This document shows, piece by piece, positions 1-6,903 of a stretch of 64,000 nucleotides of DNA (position 1 is the first letter of the stretch; each line of letters opens with the position of its first letter). The notes beneath the pieces are model-generated. The model ran no database searches. It was given only the letters and a program-made list of their open reading frames with translations, and was not told where the DNA came from. This stretch comes from CAUJIW01 sp963205175 (GTDB lineage: Bacteria > Pseudomonadota > Alphaproteobacteria > Sphingomonadales > Sphingomonadaceae): NCBI GenBank assembly GCA_041060555.1, contig JBEUDS010000013.1; one strand, written 5' to 3'. The position numbers and the translations under genes were made by a program.

Positions 1-48
1 TGCAAACTCCACCATAACGATGAACCCGGTGGCCACCAGCGACGCCGC

Positions 49-80
49 ATTCCGGGGTGGGGCATGCCCCACCCCGGAAT
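49..80. repeat. Perfect 32-bp palindrome
   Basis: Each arm is 15 bp (ATTCCGGGGTGGGGC and its exact complement) around a central AT, so the whole stretch is its own reverse complement. No T-run follows on either side, so it is not a typical intrinsic terminator. It lies in the gene-free lead-in to the mobile module (1-330), which otherwise holds only the TGTTCCC repeats. Possible roles are a recombination or replication site or a protein-binding site; none is demonstrated. Confidence 0.85.
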
Positions 81-141
81 ACACCATCGCCTACACCGGA
101 AATTACACCACGAGCGCGGACGCTAACACTATGTTTTGCAG

Positions 142-252
142 GGGAACAATGGGAACATGGGAACAAGCTATCTCAAACAGACAGAAAGCCTTGTGTCCTG
201 AGGTCGCCAGCCTGTTCCCAAGCCGTCTGGCCGGTCTGGGAACATGGGAACA
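142..252. repeat. TGTTCCC/GGGAACA repeat cluster, left side
   Basis: GGGAACA occurs at 142-148, 151-157, 159-165, 238-244 and 246-252, and the complement TGTTCCC at 213-219. Within each tight group the spacing is 8-9 bp, which points to a repeated protein-binding word rather than chance. The same word recurs on the other side of the module (5215-5322). It may be an iteron-like or operator array for an element-encoded protein. Confidence 0.7.
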
Positions 253-330
253 GAATTGGCCGATCCCGATGCAGGAAAATCCGCGCGCGTGTGGCTACCC
301 CCTGCCCCCTCCAGCCGGGGAGCGGCGGTA

Positions 331-1206
331 ATGGCGGACGATTCCCAGCCTGATACGGAGGTCGGGCGGAAGCCTTGGGATGCTGATGATCCGGCAGAGA
401 CAGTGCGGCTGGCAATCGGTGTGCTGGCCAAGGGGCTTGGTGAATACGGCCTAGGGATGTCGGGCCAGTTGTCGGCAGCACAGTCGGCCGACGCGCTTGA
501 TGCTGCCAGCTCGCTCTTGGGCGGCATCGCGGCGGCGTTGCGGGAGCGGGCGGCAGAGGAACAGGCGGAAGCCGGTGACGACGCGCCAGAGCTGTTATCG
601 CCCGCGATCCGGCAGGCATTCGCCAGGGGCTGCGCGCCTGCCTCGCCCGATGGGCTGGAAAGAGCAATCTGCGATTATCGCCTGGCGCACGTAGTCGTGC
701 CGCAAATCGGCGCGCCACTGGTTGTTTGGGATGATCCTGCGGCGGGCACCCCTCCACCGTCCGCAGCCGTCCGCGCCGACATTGCGCGTGTTCTCAAGGC
801 CGCCCAAGCATTGCGTGAGACCATGGCGGGCGTTTCAGGCGAGGCGCTTGGGCGAATTAGCGTCGTGGCCTACGAGGCCGGGAAGGGGGCGGGCTTTGCC
901 AGCGCCGCATTCGATCTCACAGGCGAGTTGATAGGCCATGCCGAAGCGGCGCTGGACGAGTTGGGCGACAACGCCAGCCCTGGCCGCACAGTTTCCCCCA
1001 AGACACGACTGGCCCTGTGGCTGGGCGACTTTCTGGAGGACAGCGGGGTTCCGGTTGTGGTTGACGGCAGGCCCTCTGCCCAATGGGCTTTGGCCTATGA
1101 TTTGGCGCTAGAGGCGGCTGGCGGTGGTCCCTGCCAACATGCCCGCAAGACGCTGCAAAACGCGATTGCCCTGCGCCGGAAGGAAAGAATGCCCCCAGCC
1201 GCCTAG
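331..1206 (+). CDS. Hypothetical protein of a mobile-element module
   Basis: I do not recognise this 291-residue protein. The ATG at 331 is preferred because a GGGGAG purine stretch lies just upstream; an in-frame ATG at 244 would add 29 residues inside the TGTTCCC repeats. The sequence is acidic and alanine-rich, largely helical in character, with no evident signal peptide, membrane segment or nucleotide-binding motif. It lies upstream of the excisionase-like gene and reads in the same direction as the primase-helicase, so an accessory role in the element is likely. Function unknown. Confidence 0.6.
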   Translation: MADDSQPDTEVGRKPWDADDPAETVRLAIGVLAKGLGEYGLGMSGQLSAAQSADALDAASSLLGGIAAALRERAAEEQAEAGDDAPELLSPAIRQAFARGCAPASPDGLERAICDYRLAHVVVPQIGAPLVVWDDPAAGTPPPSAAVRADIARVLKAAQALRETMAGVSGEALGRISVVAYEAGKGAGFASAAFDLTGELIGHAEAALDELGDNASPGRTVSPKTRLALWLGDFLEDSGVPVVVDGRPSAQWALAYDLALEAAGGGPCQHARKTLQNAIALRRKERMPPAA

Positions 1207-1260
1207 GATTGTTCACACGCTCTTGTAGCGCCCAACACAACAGGATGTACATGAATGGCC

Positions 1261-1276
1261 CCCAGTGAAAACTGGG
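1261..1276 (+). promoter_or_regulatory. GAAA-tetraloop hairpin before the HTH gene
   Basis: CCCAGT (1261-1266) and ACTGGG (1271-1276) pair perfectly around a GAAA tetraloop. The 3' arm contains the GGG of the purine-rich GGGAG stretch before the ATG at 1287. Folding would therefore mask the ribosome-binding site of the small DNA-binding protein, which suggests translational control. Pairing is seen; regulation is inferred. Confidence 0.5.
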
Positions 1277-1286
1277 AGCCTATGAA

Positions 1287-1472
1287 ATGAACGACACACT
1301 ATCGGGCGCGCCTCTCGCCTATTCGATCAAAGAGGCCAGCCGCGCCACGTCGCTGGGGCGGACGCGGCTCTATCAGTTGATTGCCGCCGGGCGGCTGGAG
1401 GCCGTCAAGATCGGCAGCCGGACGTTGATCCCCGCCGATGCCCTGCGCAAGCTGCTGGCGGGCGACCGATGA
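1287..1472 (+). CDS. Excisionase/MerR-like helix-turn-helix protein
   Basis: This 61-residue protein has the short winged-helix pattern of excisionase-family (AlpA/HTH_17) DNA-binding proteins: an N-terminal 'SIKEASRATSLGRTRLYQLI' helix-turn-helix, then 'GRLEAVKIGSRTLIPADALRKLL', where the wing and final helix lie. Such proteins direct excision or act as small transcription activators in integrative elements. Its stop codon overlaps the start of the next gene (ATGA at 1469-1472), so the two are translationally coupled. An ATG at 1282 is out of frame. The family call is firm; the exact role (excision or regulation) is inferred from context. Confidence 0.85.
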   Translation: MNDTLSGAPLAYSIKEASRATSLGRTRLYQLIAAGRLEAVKIGSRTLIPADALRKLLAGDR

Positions 1473-1798
1473 ACGGCGATAGCGGTGCCGTGCGATCCGG
1501 CAGGATTGACTTTGAGCGGGTCAATCGTTCGGCGTTGGCCCTCGCTGCGGCGATCGTGCGGGGCTTGCTGCCCGAAGGGCGGCTGGAGGGGCACGAATAC
1601 GTTGCCCGCAACCCGCGCCGCCCTGACAAGCGGCTGGGCAGCTTCAAGGTCAATATCTCCACCGGGCGATGGGCGGACTTCGCCACGGGCGACGGCGGCG
1701 GCGATCTGGTGAGCCTTGCCGCCTTCGTTTCGGGCCTTCCCCAGCGCGAAGCCGCCATTCGGCTGGCGGAATCCATGGGGGTTTCCCCATGGGCGTGA
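1469..1798 (+). CDS. Primase N-terminal-like small protein
   Basis: The 109-residue product carries the 'GRWADFATGDGGGDLVSLAA' block followed by a helix ending 'AAIRLAESMGV'. This is typical of the N-terminal region of phage- and plasmid-type Toprim primases, where it lies next to the zinc-binding domain. It contains no cysteines, so any zinc site is lost or absent. In related proteins this block is usually fused to the Toprim part; here it is a separate gene overlapping the downstream primase-helicase by 10 bp in another frame. It is either a natural split or an old frameshift. It probably works with the next protein in DNA replication of the element. Confidence 0.7.
   Translation: MNGDSGAVRSGRIDFERVNRSALALAAAIVRGLLPEGRLEGHEYVARNPRRPDKRLGSFKVNISTGRWADFATGDGGGDLVSLAAFVSGLPQREAAIRLAESMGVSPWA
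1773..1792 (+). promoter_or_regulatory. Start-codon hairpin of the primase-helicase gene
   Basis: CCATGGGG (1773-1780) and CCCCATGG (1785-1792) pair perfectly around GTTT. The second arm contains the ATG at 1789. The start would be buried unless a ribosome finishing the upstream gene (stop at 1796-1798) opened the helix, a classic arrangement for translational coupling. Pairing is seen; coupling is inferred. Confidence 0.5.
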
Positions 1799-4440
1799 AC
1801 GACAGGCCGGATGATCCCTTTGCCAACGTCTCCAAGTCCATTGCCGCAGCTGACGACTCGCCAGCCGGGGATGTGCCAGAGACGAAACGCCCGGGCGCGC
1901 CCAAGCCCAAGGGCGACTGGGTGTCCCCGGTGCCCGCCGATGCGCCGGCCGCGCGGACCTCGCACAATCACCATGGCAAGCCCTCTGCATCTTGGGCCTA
2001 TCGCGATGCGGCGGGCAGGACGATCCACTGGGTTTGCCGTTTCGACAAGCCGGACGGGTCCAAGGAAATCCTGCCGCAAACGCTGTGGCGTGAAGGCGGC
2101 CGGTTGGGCTGGCGCTGGGGTGCGCCGCCGGTCCCTCGCCCGCTCTACGGGCTGGACCGGCTGGCCTTGGCTCCAGCCGCGCCCGTGCTGATCGTGGAGG
2201 GCGAAAAGACAGCGGACGCGGCGACAGGTCTGTTTCCGGGGTTCGCGGTGGCGTCATGGTCCGGCGGGTCAAAGTCAGTCAGCAAAGCCGATTGGGCCGC
2301 GCTGGCGCGCCGCAGGGTGGCCATCCTGCCCGACGCCGACACGCCGGGGCGCGAGGCCGCGCAAGCCGTCCGCAAGGCCGCGCTGGCGGCTAGCGCAGAG
2401 GGGGCGGCTATTGTCCAGCTCCCCGCCTCGCTGCCAGCCGCATGGGATTGTGCCGATCCGTTCCCGCCGGGCTTCGCCCAATCGGACCTGCTGGGGTTGA
2501 TCGGCGCGGCGCTGGAGGCCGCCAGCACCGGGCGGCTGAAAATGCCGCCGGGCTATACGCTCGATAACGATGGCCTCTATTGGCTGGAGCCGGGCAAGGA
2601 TGGCGCGGACGCACGGGCTGTGCGGCTGTCCGATCCATTCGATATCATGGGCGAGGCGCGAGACGGCGATGGTGGCGATTGGGGCCTGTTGATTCGGTTC
2701 CGGGACCGCGACGGGGTGGAAAAGCGCAAGACCGTGAAGCGGGCGGCGCTGGCGTCCGATGCGGGCGCGGTGCGAGCCGAGCTTGCGGGAGCGGGAATGC
2801 TGATCCTCTCCGCGCCGGGCCAGAGAGATCGGTTCATTCGCTTCCTTCGGGAGGTGACGCATAGTGCTCGCCTCACCTTGGCGGAAAGGACCGGTTGGGT
2901 TGATACCAGCCGCTTTGTTCTGCCCCATGCAGTGATAGCGCCGCCTGGCGCGGAGCCGGTGCATTTCGACGGGGCGGCGTCTGCGCTGCACTATCGGGAA
3001 AAGGGCAGTCTGGACGGCTGGAAGCGCGCCCTGGCGGCGCTCGCACCGGGCAACAGCCGGCTCACCTTTGCCATATCTCTGGCCTTTGTCGGACCAATCA
3101 TGCGCTGGCTCGATATGGAGGGCGGCGGCTTTCACTTTCGCGGGTCGTCCAGCACCGGCAAAACGTCGCTCGCCATGGCGGCTGGCAGTGTGTGGGGCGG
3201 GGGCGGCGCGCTGGGCTTCGCGTCGAGCTGGCGGGCAACTGGCAACGCCCTGGAGGGCGTCGCTCACGGTCATACCGAAACGCTGCTGATCCTTGACGAG
3301 CTGGCGCTTGTTGATCCCCAAGAGGCGGGCAATGCCGCCTACGCGCTCGCCAGCGGCCAAGGCAAGGCACGGGCCGGACAGACCGGGGCCTTGCGCCGCC
3401 GGGCAGAATGGCGGGTCATGGTGTGCAGCACCGGGGAAATCGGCCTTGCCGACCACATGAGAACCGCGAAGCGAGGCGAGCGGACGATGGCCGGGCAAGA
3501 GTTGCGCTTGCTCGATCTGCCGGCCGACGCTGGGGCCGGTTTCGGGGCATGGGAAGCGCTGCACAACATGGCCAGTCCAGCCGCCTTTTCCGATGCGATC
3601 AAGGCGGCCTGCGCCGCCCATTATGGCTATGCTGGGCCTGCCTTCGTGCGCGGCCTTGTTGCTGATCCTGCCCATTGGGAGCGTGAGGCCAAGCGGCTGG
3701 CCGAAGCGTTCGTGGGGAAGGCCAGGCAAGATGGGGATAGCGGGCAGGTGCATCGCGGTGCCTTGCGGTTCGCTGCCGTCGCGGCGGCTGGCGAGATGGC
3801 CATTGCGCTTGGCGTTGTGCCGTGGCGAGCTGGGGAGGCAGAGACGGCGGCGCTTGCTTGCTTCAATGCCTGGGCGGCAGGGTTTGGACGCGCTGGCCTG
3901 CGAGAGCATCGGCAGATTCTGGAGCGGGTGCGCAACGCCATACAATCCGGGCAGTCCCGCTTTGCCAGTGTGCCAAAGGCCAAGCGGCAATCGTTCTATG
4001 GCGACGATTCGGACGACAGTAACGGGGCGGCGAGCAATCGAGAGGGGGAAGCCCGCTCGCTTTCCACGTGGGGCTATCTGCACGACATTGAGCCGGGCAA
4101 GTCCTGCTATCTGTTCCACGATAGCGGCTGGAACGAAATCCTTGCCGGTTTCGCTCCGGCGGAAGCGGCAACGGTGCTGCAAGAACATGGGTTTCTGGTG
4201 CCCGGCGACGGCGGCCGGCTCAAGCGCAAGCAACGTGTCGGGAATCAAAGCCTGCGCTTATACACGGTGCGGGATACCATTCTGGAATGGGATGCAAGCG
4301 ATCTGGCCAAAGCCGTCCCTTCGCCTGCCGACGCTCCAGCCGGGCCGGTAGACTGGCCAATGGATGGTCCAGCCGCGCCGGGTGCGGATGATTACGACTA
4401 CGGCGGAGATCCCTTCGCCGATGATCTGGACGGCTGGTGA
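1789..4440 (+). CDS. Toprim/DUF927 primase-helicase
   Basis: This 883-residue protein is a replication enzyme of mobile elements. The N-terminal part has a Toprim-like core: 'LIVEGEKTADA' around residues 134-144, the glutamate site, and 'LPDADTPG' near 180-187. The middle is a DUF927 helicase-type ATPase with Walker A 'GSSSTGKTS' at 452-460 and Walker B 'LLILDEL' at 499-505. The C-terminal third is less conserved and ends in an acidic tail. The reading frame extends further upstream, but ATG 1789 fits the overlap with the preceding gene. DUF927 primase-helicases are common in satellites, plasmids and integrative elements. The exact replication mode is unknown. Confidence 0.85.
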   Translation: MGVNDRPDDPFANVSKSIAAADDSPAGDVPETKRPGAPKPKGDWVSPVPADAPAARTSHNHHGKPSASWAYRDAAGRTIHWVCRFDKPDGSKEILPQTLWREGGRLGWRWGAPPVPRPLYGLDRLALAPAAPVLIVEGEKTADAATGLFPGFAVASWSGGSKSVSKADWAALARRRVAILPDADTPGREAAQAVRKAALAASAEGAAIVQLPASLPAAWDCADPFPPGFAQSDLLGLIGAALEAASTGRLKMPPGYTLDNDGLYWLEPGKDGADARAVRLSDPFDIMGEARDGDGGDWGLLIRFRDRDGVEKRKTVKRAALASDAGAVRAELAGAGMLILSAPGQRDRFIRFLREVTHSARLTLAERTGWVDTSRFVLPHAVIAPPGAEPVHFDGAASALHYREKGSLDGWKRALAALAPGNSRLTFAISLAFVGPIMRWLDMEGGGFHFRGSSSTGKTSLAMAAGSVWGGGGALGFASSWRATGNALEGVAHGHTETLLILDELALVDPQEAGNAAYALASGQGKARAGQTGALRRRAEWRVMVCSTGEIGLADHMRTAKRGERTMAGQELRLLDLPADAGAGFGAWEALHNMASPAAFSDAIKAACAAHYGYAGPAFVRGLVADPAHWEREAKRLAEAFVGKARQDGDSGQVHRGALRFAAVAAAGEMAIALGVVPWRAGEAETAALACFNAWAAGFGRAGLREHRQILERVRNAIQSGQSRFASVPKAKRQSFYGDDSDDSNGAASNREGEARSLSTWGYLHDIEPGKSCYLFHDSGWNEILAGFAPAEAATVLQEHGFLVPGDGGRLKRKQRVGNQSLRLYTVRDTILEWDASDLAKAVPSPADAPAGPVDWPMDGPAAPGADDYDYGGDPFADDLDGW

Positions 4441-4508
4441 TGGCCGTCCCGGATAGCCCGCCGCAATTCGATCTGTTCGAGGCGCTGTCCACTAAGGTGC
4501 ACCCATAG
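4440..4508 (+). pseudogene. Possible truncated 22-residue reading frame
   Basis: An ATG overlaps the stop codon of the primase-helicase gene (TGATG) and opens a 22-codon frame, 'MAVPDSPPQFDLFEALSTKV', then two more codons and TAG. The tight stop/start overlap suggests a co-translated gene whose remainder has been lost. The frame ends exactly where the GTGCAC-repeat region of the resolvase begins, consistent with a recombination junction. It may equally be a chance short frame. Confidence 0.35.
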
Positions 4509-4620
4509 GGAACGTGCACATACATCCTCAAAGATGTTCACTTAGGGTCAAAATGGAATTTAGTTGACACTTGCGAGAGAGGGTCTTAGACCTTAGTGCA
4601 CACCGCGAACAGGGATGCAC
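4497..4620 (+). promoter_or_regulatory. Resolvase promoter and candidate res-like sites
   Basis: The hexamer GTGCAC occurs at 4497-4502, 4514-4519 and 4596-4601, with ATGCAC at 4615-4620. This gives two paired sites with internal spacings of 11 and 13 bp. Between them lies a plausible sigma-70 promoter: TTGACA at 4564-4569, a 17-bp spacer and TAGACC at 4587-4592. Serine resolvases commonly bind several sub-sites directly upstream of their own gene and so repress it. The repeats are seen; identity as res is inferred. Confidence 0.45.
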
Positions 4621-4624
4621 TTCA

Positions 4625-5176
4625 ATGAGCATGATCGGATATGCCCGTGTGTCGACCGCGAGCCAGTCGACCGACATTCAGGTCGAGAAGCTGAAAGAGG
4701 CCGGTTGCAGCGTGATCCGTATGGAGAAGGTTTCCGGTCGCAGCCGCGAAGGTCGGAGTGAGCTGGAAACGGTAATGGACTTCATCCAAGCCGGCGACAC
4801 TCTGGTCGTCGCCAAGCTCGACCGCCTCGGACGCTCTACTCGGGACGTGCTCAACCTGGTGCACGAACTGGAGCAGCGCGGAGCCGCCTTGCGCGTGCTC
4901 GAACCCGCCATCGATACCAATGGCCCTATGGGGAAGGTCGTGCTTACCGTCCTTGGCATGGTTTCAGAAATGGAGCTGGGCTTCATTCGCGAACGGCAGA
5001 AAGACGGTATTGAGAAGGCAAAGGCAGAAGGCCGTTACAATGGCCGGCCGGCAACGCTGGACGTTGGTGCAATTCAGAGCATGAAAGCTGGCGGGCTGGG
5101 CGCTACAGAGATCGCCCGCCGCCTGAACTGTTCGCGCAGCGCGGTCTACAAGATTTTGAATGCTACCCCTGCATAG
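4625..5176 (+). CDS. Serine recombinase, Tn3 resolvase/invertase type
   Basis: The protein is 183 residues from ATG 4625, the normal size for Tn3/Gin-type resolvases. The start sits just before 'MIGYARVST', whose Ser10 is the expected nucleophile. The arginine-rich 'AKLDRLGRSTRD' and 'ERQKDGIEKAKAEGRYNGRP' blocks are typical of the family, and the C-terminus has a helix-turn-helix ('ATEIARRLNCSRSAVYKIL') for site recognition. No tnpA transposase gene is in the window, so it is an orphan. It could resolve dimers of the element or recombine its ends. An upstream in-frame start at 4571 would add 18 residues but overlaps the promoter-like sequence. Confidence 0.92.
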   Translation: MSMIGYARVSTASQSTDIQVEKLKEAGCSVIRMEKVSGRSREGRSELETVMDFIQAGDTLVVAKLDRLGRSTRDVLNLVHELEQRGAALRVLEPAIDTNGPMGKVVLTVLGMVSEMELGFIRERQKDGIEKAKAEGRYNGRPATLDVGAIQSMKAGGLGATEIARRLNCSRSAVYKILNATPA

Positions 5177-5210
5177 GGGTGTTGGCCGCCAAACCTGCGT
5201 TGAGGGTGTA

Positions 5211-5245
5211 AGGCTGTTCCCAAGTGTTTAGGCCGGGAACAGCCT
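5211..5245 (+). terminator. Inverted repeat after the resolvase gene
   Basis: AGGCTGTTCCC (5211-5221) pairs perfectly with GGGAACAGCCT (5235-5245) across a 13-nt loop, 35 bp beyond the resolvase stop. A weak pyrimidine run follows. Each arm contains the element's TGTTCCC word, so the hairpin may serve as a terminator, a binding site or both. Confidence 0.5.
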
Positions 5246-5256
5246 TCCTCATTCTC

Positions 5257-5322
5257 GGGAACACGGTTTCACTTATAAAACCAATACGTTGCCGGTTGTG
5301 TTCCCATTTTCCCGCTGTTCCC
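5257..5322. repeat. TGTTCCC/GGGAACA repeats, right side
   Basis: GGGAACA at 5257-5263 and TGTTCCC at 5299-5305 and 5316-5322 extend the two copies in the adjacent inverted repeat. Together with the left cluster at 142-252 they bracket the five-gene module, suggesting they belong to the element rather than to the chromosome. Confidence 0.6.
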
Positions 5323-5437
5323 GACATTTGGAGAGCAACCCAACGACCTAGCGTGCCAGCCGAACCCGGATCGCTCTACAGGTGGGGTTGGTGCGGCAGC
5401 GCTGCCCATAGCTCCCAGTCTACCGTCACTCGAAACA

Positions 5438-5460
5438 TTTGGGGGTATCTTTGGGGGTAT
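5438..5460 (+). repeat. Tandem TTTGGGGGTAT repeat, attachment-like scar
   Basis: TTTGGGGGTAT occurs twice (5438-5448 and 5450-5460) separated by one C. From memory, TTTGGGGGTAT doublets recur close to attachment sites of tyrosine-integrase islands in proteobacteria. No integrase gene is present here, so this looks like a leftover element end. The resemblance is recalled, not searched. Confidence 0.45.
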
Positions 5461-5747
5461 GTACAAAAGGATGCGCGAGGGGAGTGGCTGAAATTAGCTA
5501 TTATCATGGCGCTTTACGATTCCCATCACCTCCAGCCGCTTCCTTCCCCCCTGCCTGTGCGCCCGACCCGTTGGCCCACCGTGATCGTGACGACGACATG
5601 GGTGGCGGAGAATGTGGTGTGCTGCTTGACGTGGCGCAATCGGTCCGGCGAGCGACCGCGATAGGATGCCCTCATGAACGCCGGCCCTGAGCGCCTGCCC
5701 GCCCCGCCGGGCGGACGCGACGGCTGACGCCAAGGAAGGAGCTGCCC
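5461..5747. other. Non-coding junction between module and chromosome
   Basis: No convincing gene lies here. GATTCCCATCACCTCCA at 5518-5534 resembles the T-arm and acceptor 3' end of a tRNA without the rest of the gene, as expected at the distal end of a tRNA-integrated element. The ribosome-binding site of the next gene (AAGGAGC) is at the right edge. The tRNA resemblance is tentative. Confidence 0.35.
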
Positions 5748-6824
5748 ATGACCCGCATGATGAAGGCCGCCATCTTTGCCGAACCCGGCCGGATCGTGCT
5801 CGATGACAAGCCCGTGCCCGATGTCGGCCCGCTCGACGCGCTGGTTCGGATCACCACCACCACCATTTGCGGTACCGACGTGCACATCCTCAAGGGCGAG
5901 TATCCCGTGGCCCGGGGGTTGACCATTGGCCATGAGCCGGTGGGGGTGATCGAGAAGCTGGGGTCCGCCGTGGTCGGATATCAGGAAGGTCAGCGGGTGA
6001 TCGCCGGCGCGATCACTCCCAGCGGCCACAGTGCCGCCTGCCTGTGTGGCTGTCACTCGCAGGACGGCGCGGGCACCCGCCACGGCTTCAAAGCCCTGGG
6101 CGGCTGGCGCTTCGGCAACACCATCGACGGGGCACAGGCGGAATATCTGCTGGTGCCCGACGCGATGACCAACCTGGCGCCGATTCCCGACGCACTGAGC
6201 GATGAGCAGGTGCTGATGTGCCCCGACATCATGTCCACCGGCTTTTCCGGCGCCGAGAGCGGGCAGGTGAAGATCGGCGACACCGTGGCCGTTTTCGCCC
6301 AGGGGCCGATCGGTCTTTGTGCCACTGCCGGCGCCCGGCTGATGGGCGCCACCCGTATCATCGTGGTCGATGCCGTACCGGCCCGGCTGGCCATCGCCAG
6401 GCAGATGGGCGCCGACGAGACGGTGGATTTCAGTCGTGTCGACGTGGTCGACGAGATCATGCGTCTGACAGACGGACGCGGTGTCGACGTCGCCATCGAG
6501 GCGTTGGGACGTCAGGCGACCTTCGAGGCAGCGCTGCGGGTGTTGCGGCCCGGCGGCACGCTGTCCTCGCTGGGCGTCTATTCCAGCGATCTGACCATCC
6601 CGCTCGATGCCTTCCGGGCGGGGCTGGGCGACAACAAGATCGTCACCACCCTGTGTCCTGGCGGCAAGGAGCGGATGCGCCGTCTGATGGCGGTGATCGC
6701 CGCCGAGCGTCTCGACACCCGCCCGCTGGTGACGCATCGCTTCAAGCTCGACGACATCGAGGTCGCCTACGACCTGTTCGCCCATCAGCGCGACGGCGTG
6801 TTGAAGATCGCCATCACACCGTGA
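5748..6824 (+). CDS. Zinc-dependent alcohol dehydrogenase, MDR family
   Basis: The 358-residue product is a medium-chain dehydrogenase. The catalytic zinc ligands are visible as Cys41 in 'CGTDVH' and His62-Glu63 in 'GHEPVG', and an NAD(P)-binding Rossmann fold starts near 'QGPIGLCA'. The short C-rich region in place of the four-cysteine lobe and the 'CGTDVHILKGEYPV' block resemble NADP-linked secondary alcohol (isopropanol) dehydrogenases. It probably interconverts an alcohol and a ketone or aldehyde in the cytoplasm. A good AGGAGC site precedes the ATG. It is monocistronic and convergent with ahpF, separated by a shared terminator. The substrate cannot be read from sequence. Confidence 0.88.
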   Translation: MTRMMKAAIFAEPGRIVLDDKPVPDVGPLDALVRITTTTICGTDVHILKGEYPVARGLTIGHEPVGVIEKLGSAVVGYQEGQRVIAGAITPSGHSAACLCGCHSQDGAGTRHGFKALGGWRFGNTIDGAQAEYLLVPDAMTNLAPIPDALSDEQVLMCPDIMSTGFSGAESGQVKIGDTVAVFAQGPIGLCATAGARLMGATRIIVVDAVPARLAIARQMGADETVDFSRVDVVDEIMRLTDGRGVDVAIEALGRQATFEAALRVLRPGGTLSSLGVYSSDLTIPLDAFRAGLGDNKIVTTLCPGGKERMRRLMAVIAAERLDTRPLVTHRFKLDDIEVAYDLFAHQRDGVLKIAITP

Positions 6825-6845
6825 CGCCGCCGCCGCGCAAAACGA

Positions 6846-6881
6846 CAACGGCGCCGACGCGGGCTTGCGTCGACGCCGTTG
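6846..6881. terminator. Bidirectional terminator hairpin
   Basis: CAACGGCGCCGACGC (6846-6860) and GCGTCGACGCCGTTG (6867-6881) pair with one mismatch over 15 bp around a 6-nt loop. It sits between the convergent alcohol dehydrogenase and ahpF genes and could stop transcription from both. Flanking T-runs are poor. Confidence 0.6.
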
Positions 6882-6903
6882 CGATCGCGGCGGCAGGAGG
6901 GGG

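Noticed and set aside
5224..5664. 146-residue open frame in the junction after the resolvase
   Set aside because: It crosses the TGTTCCC repeats and the attachment-like scar and has no recognisable protein features.
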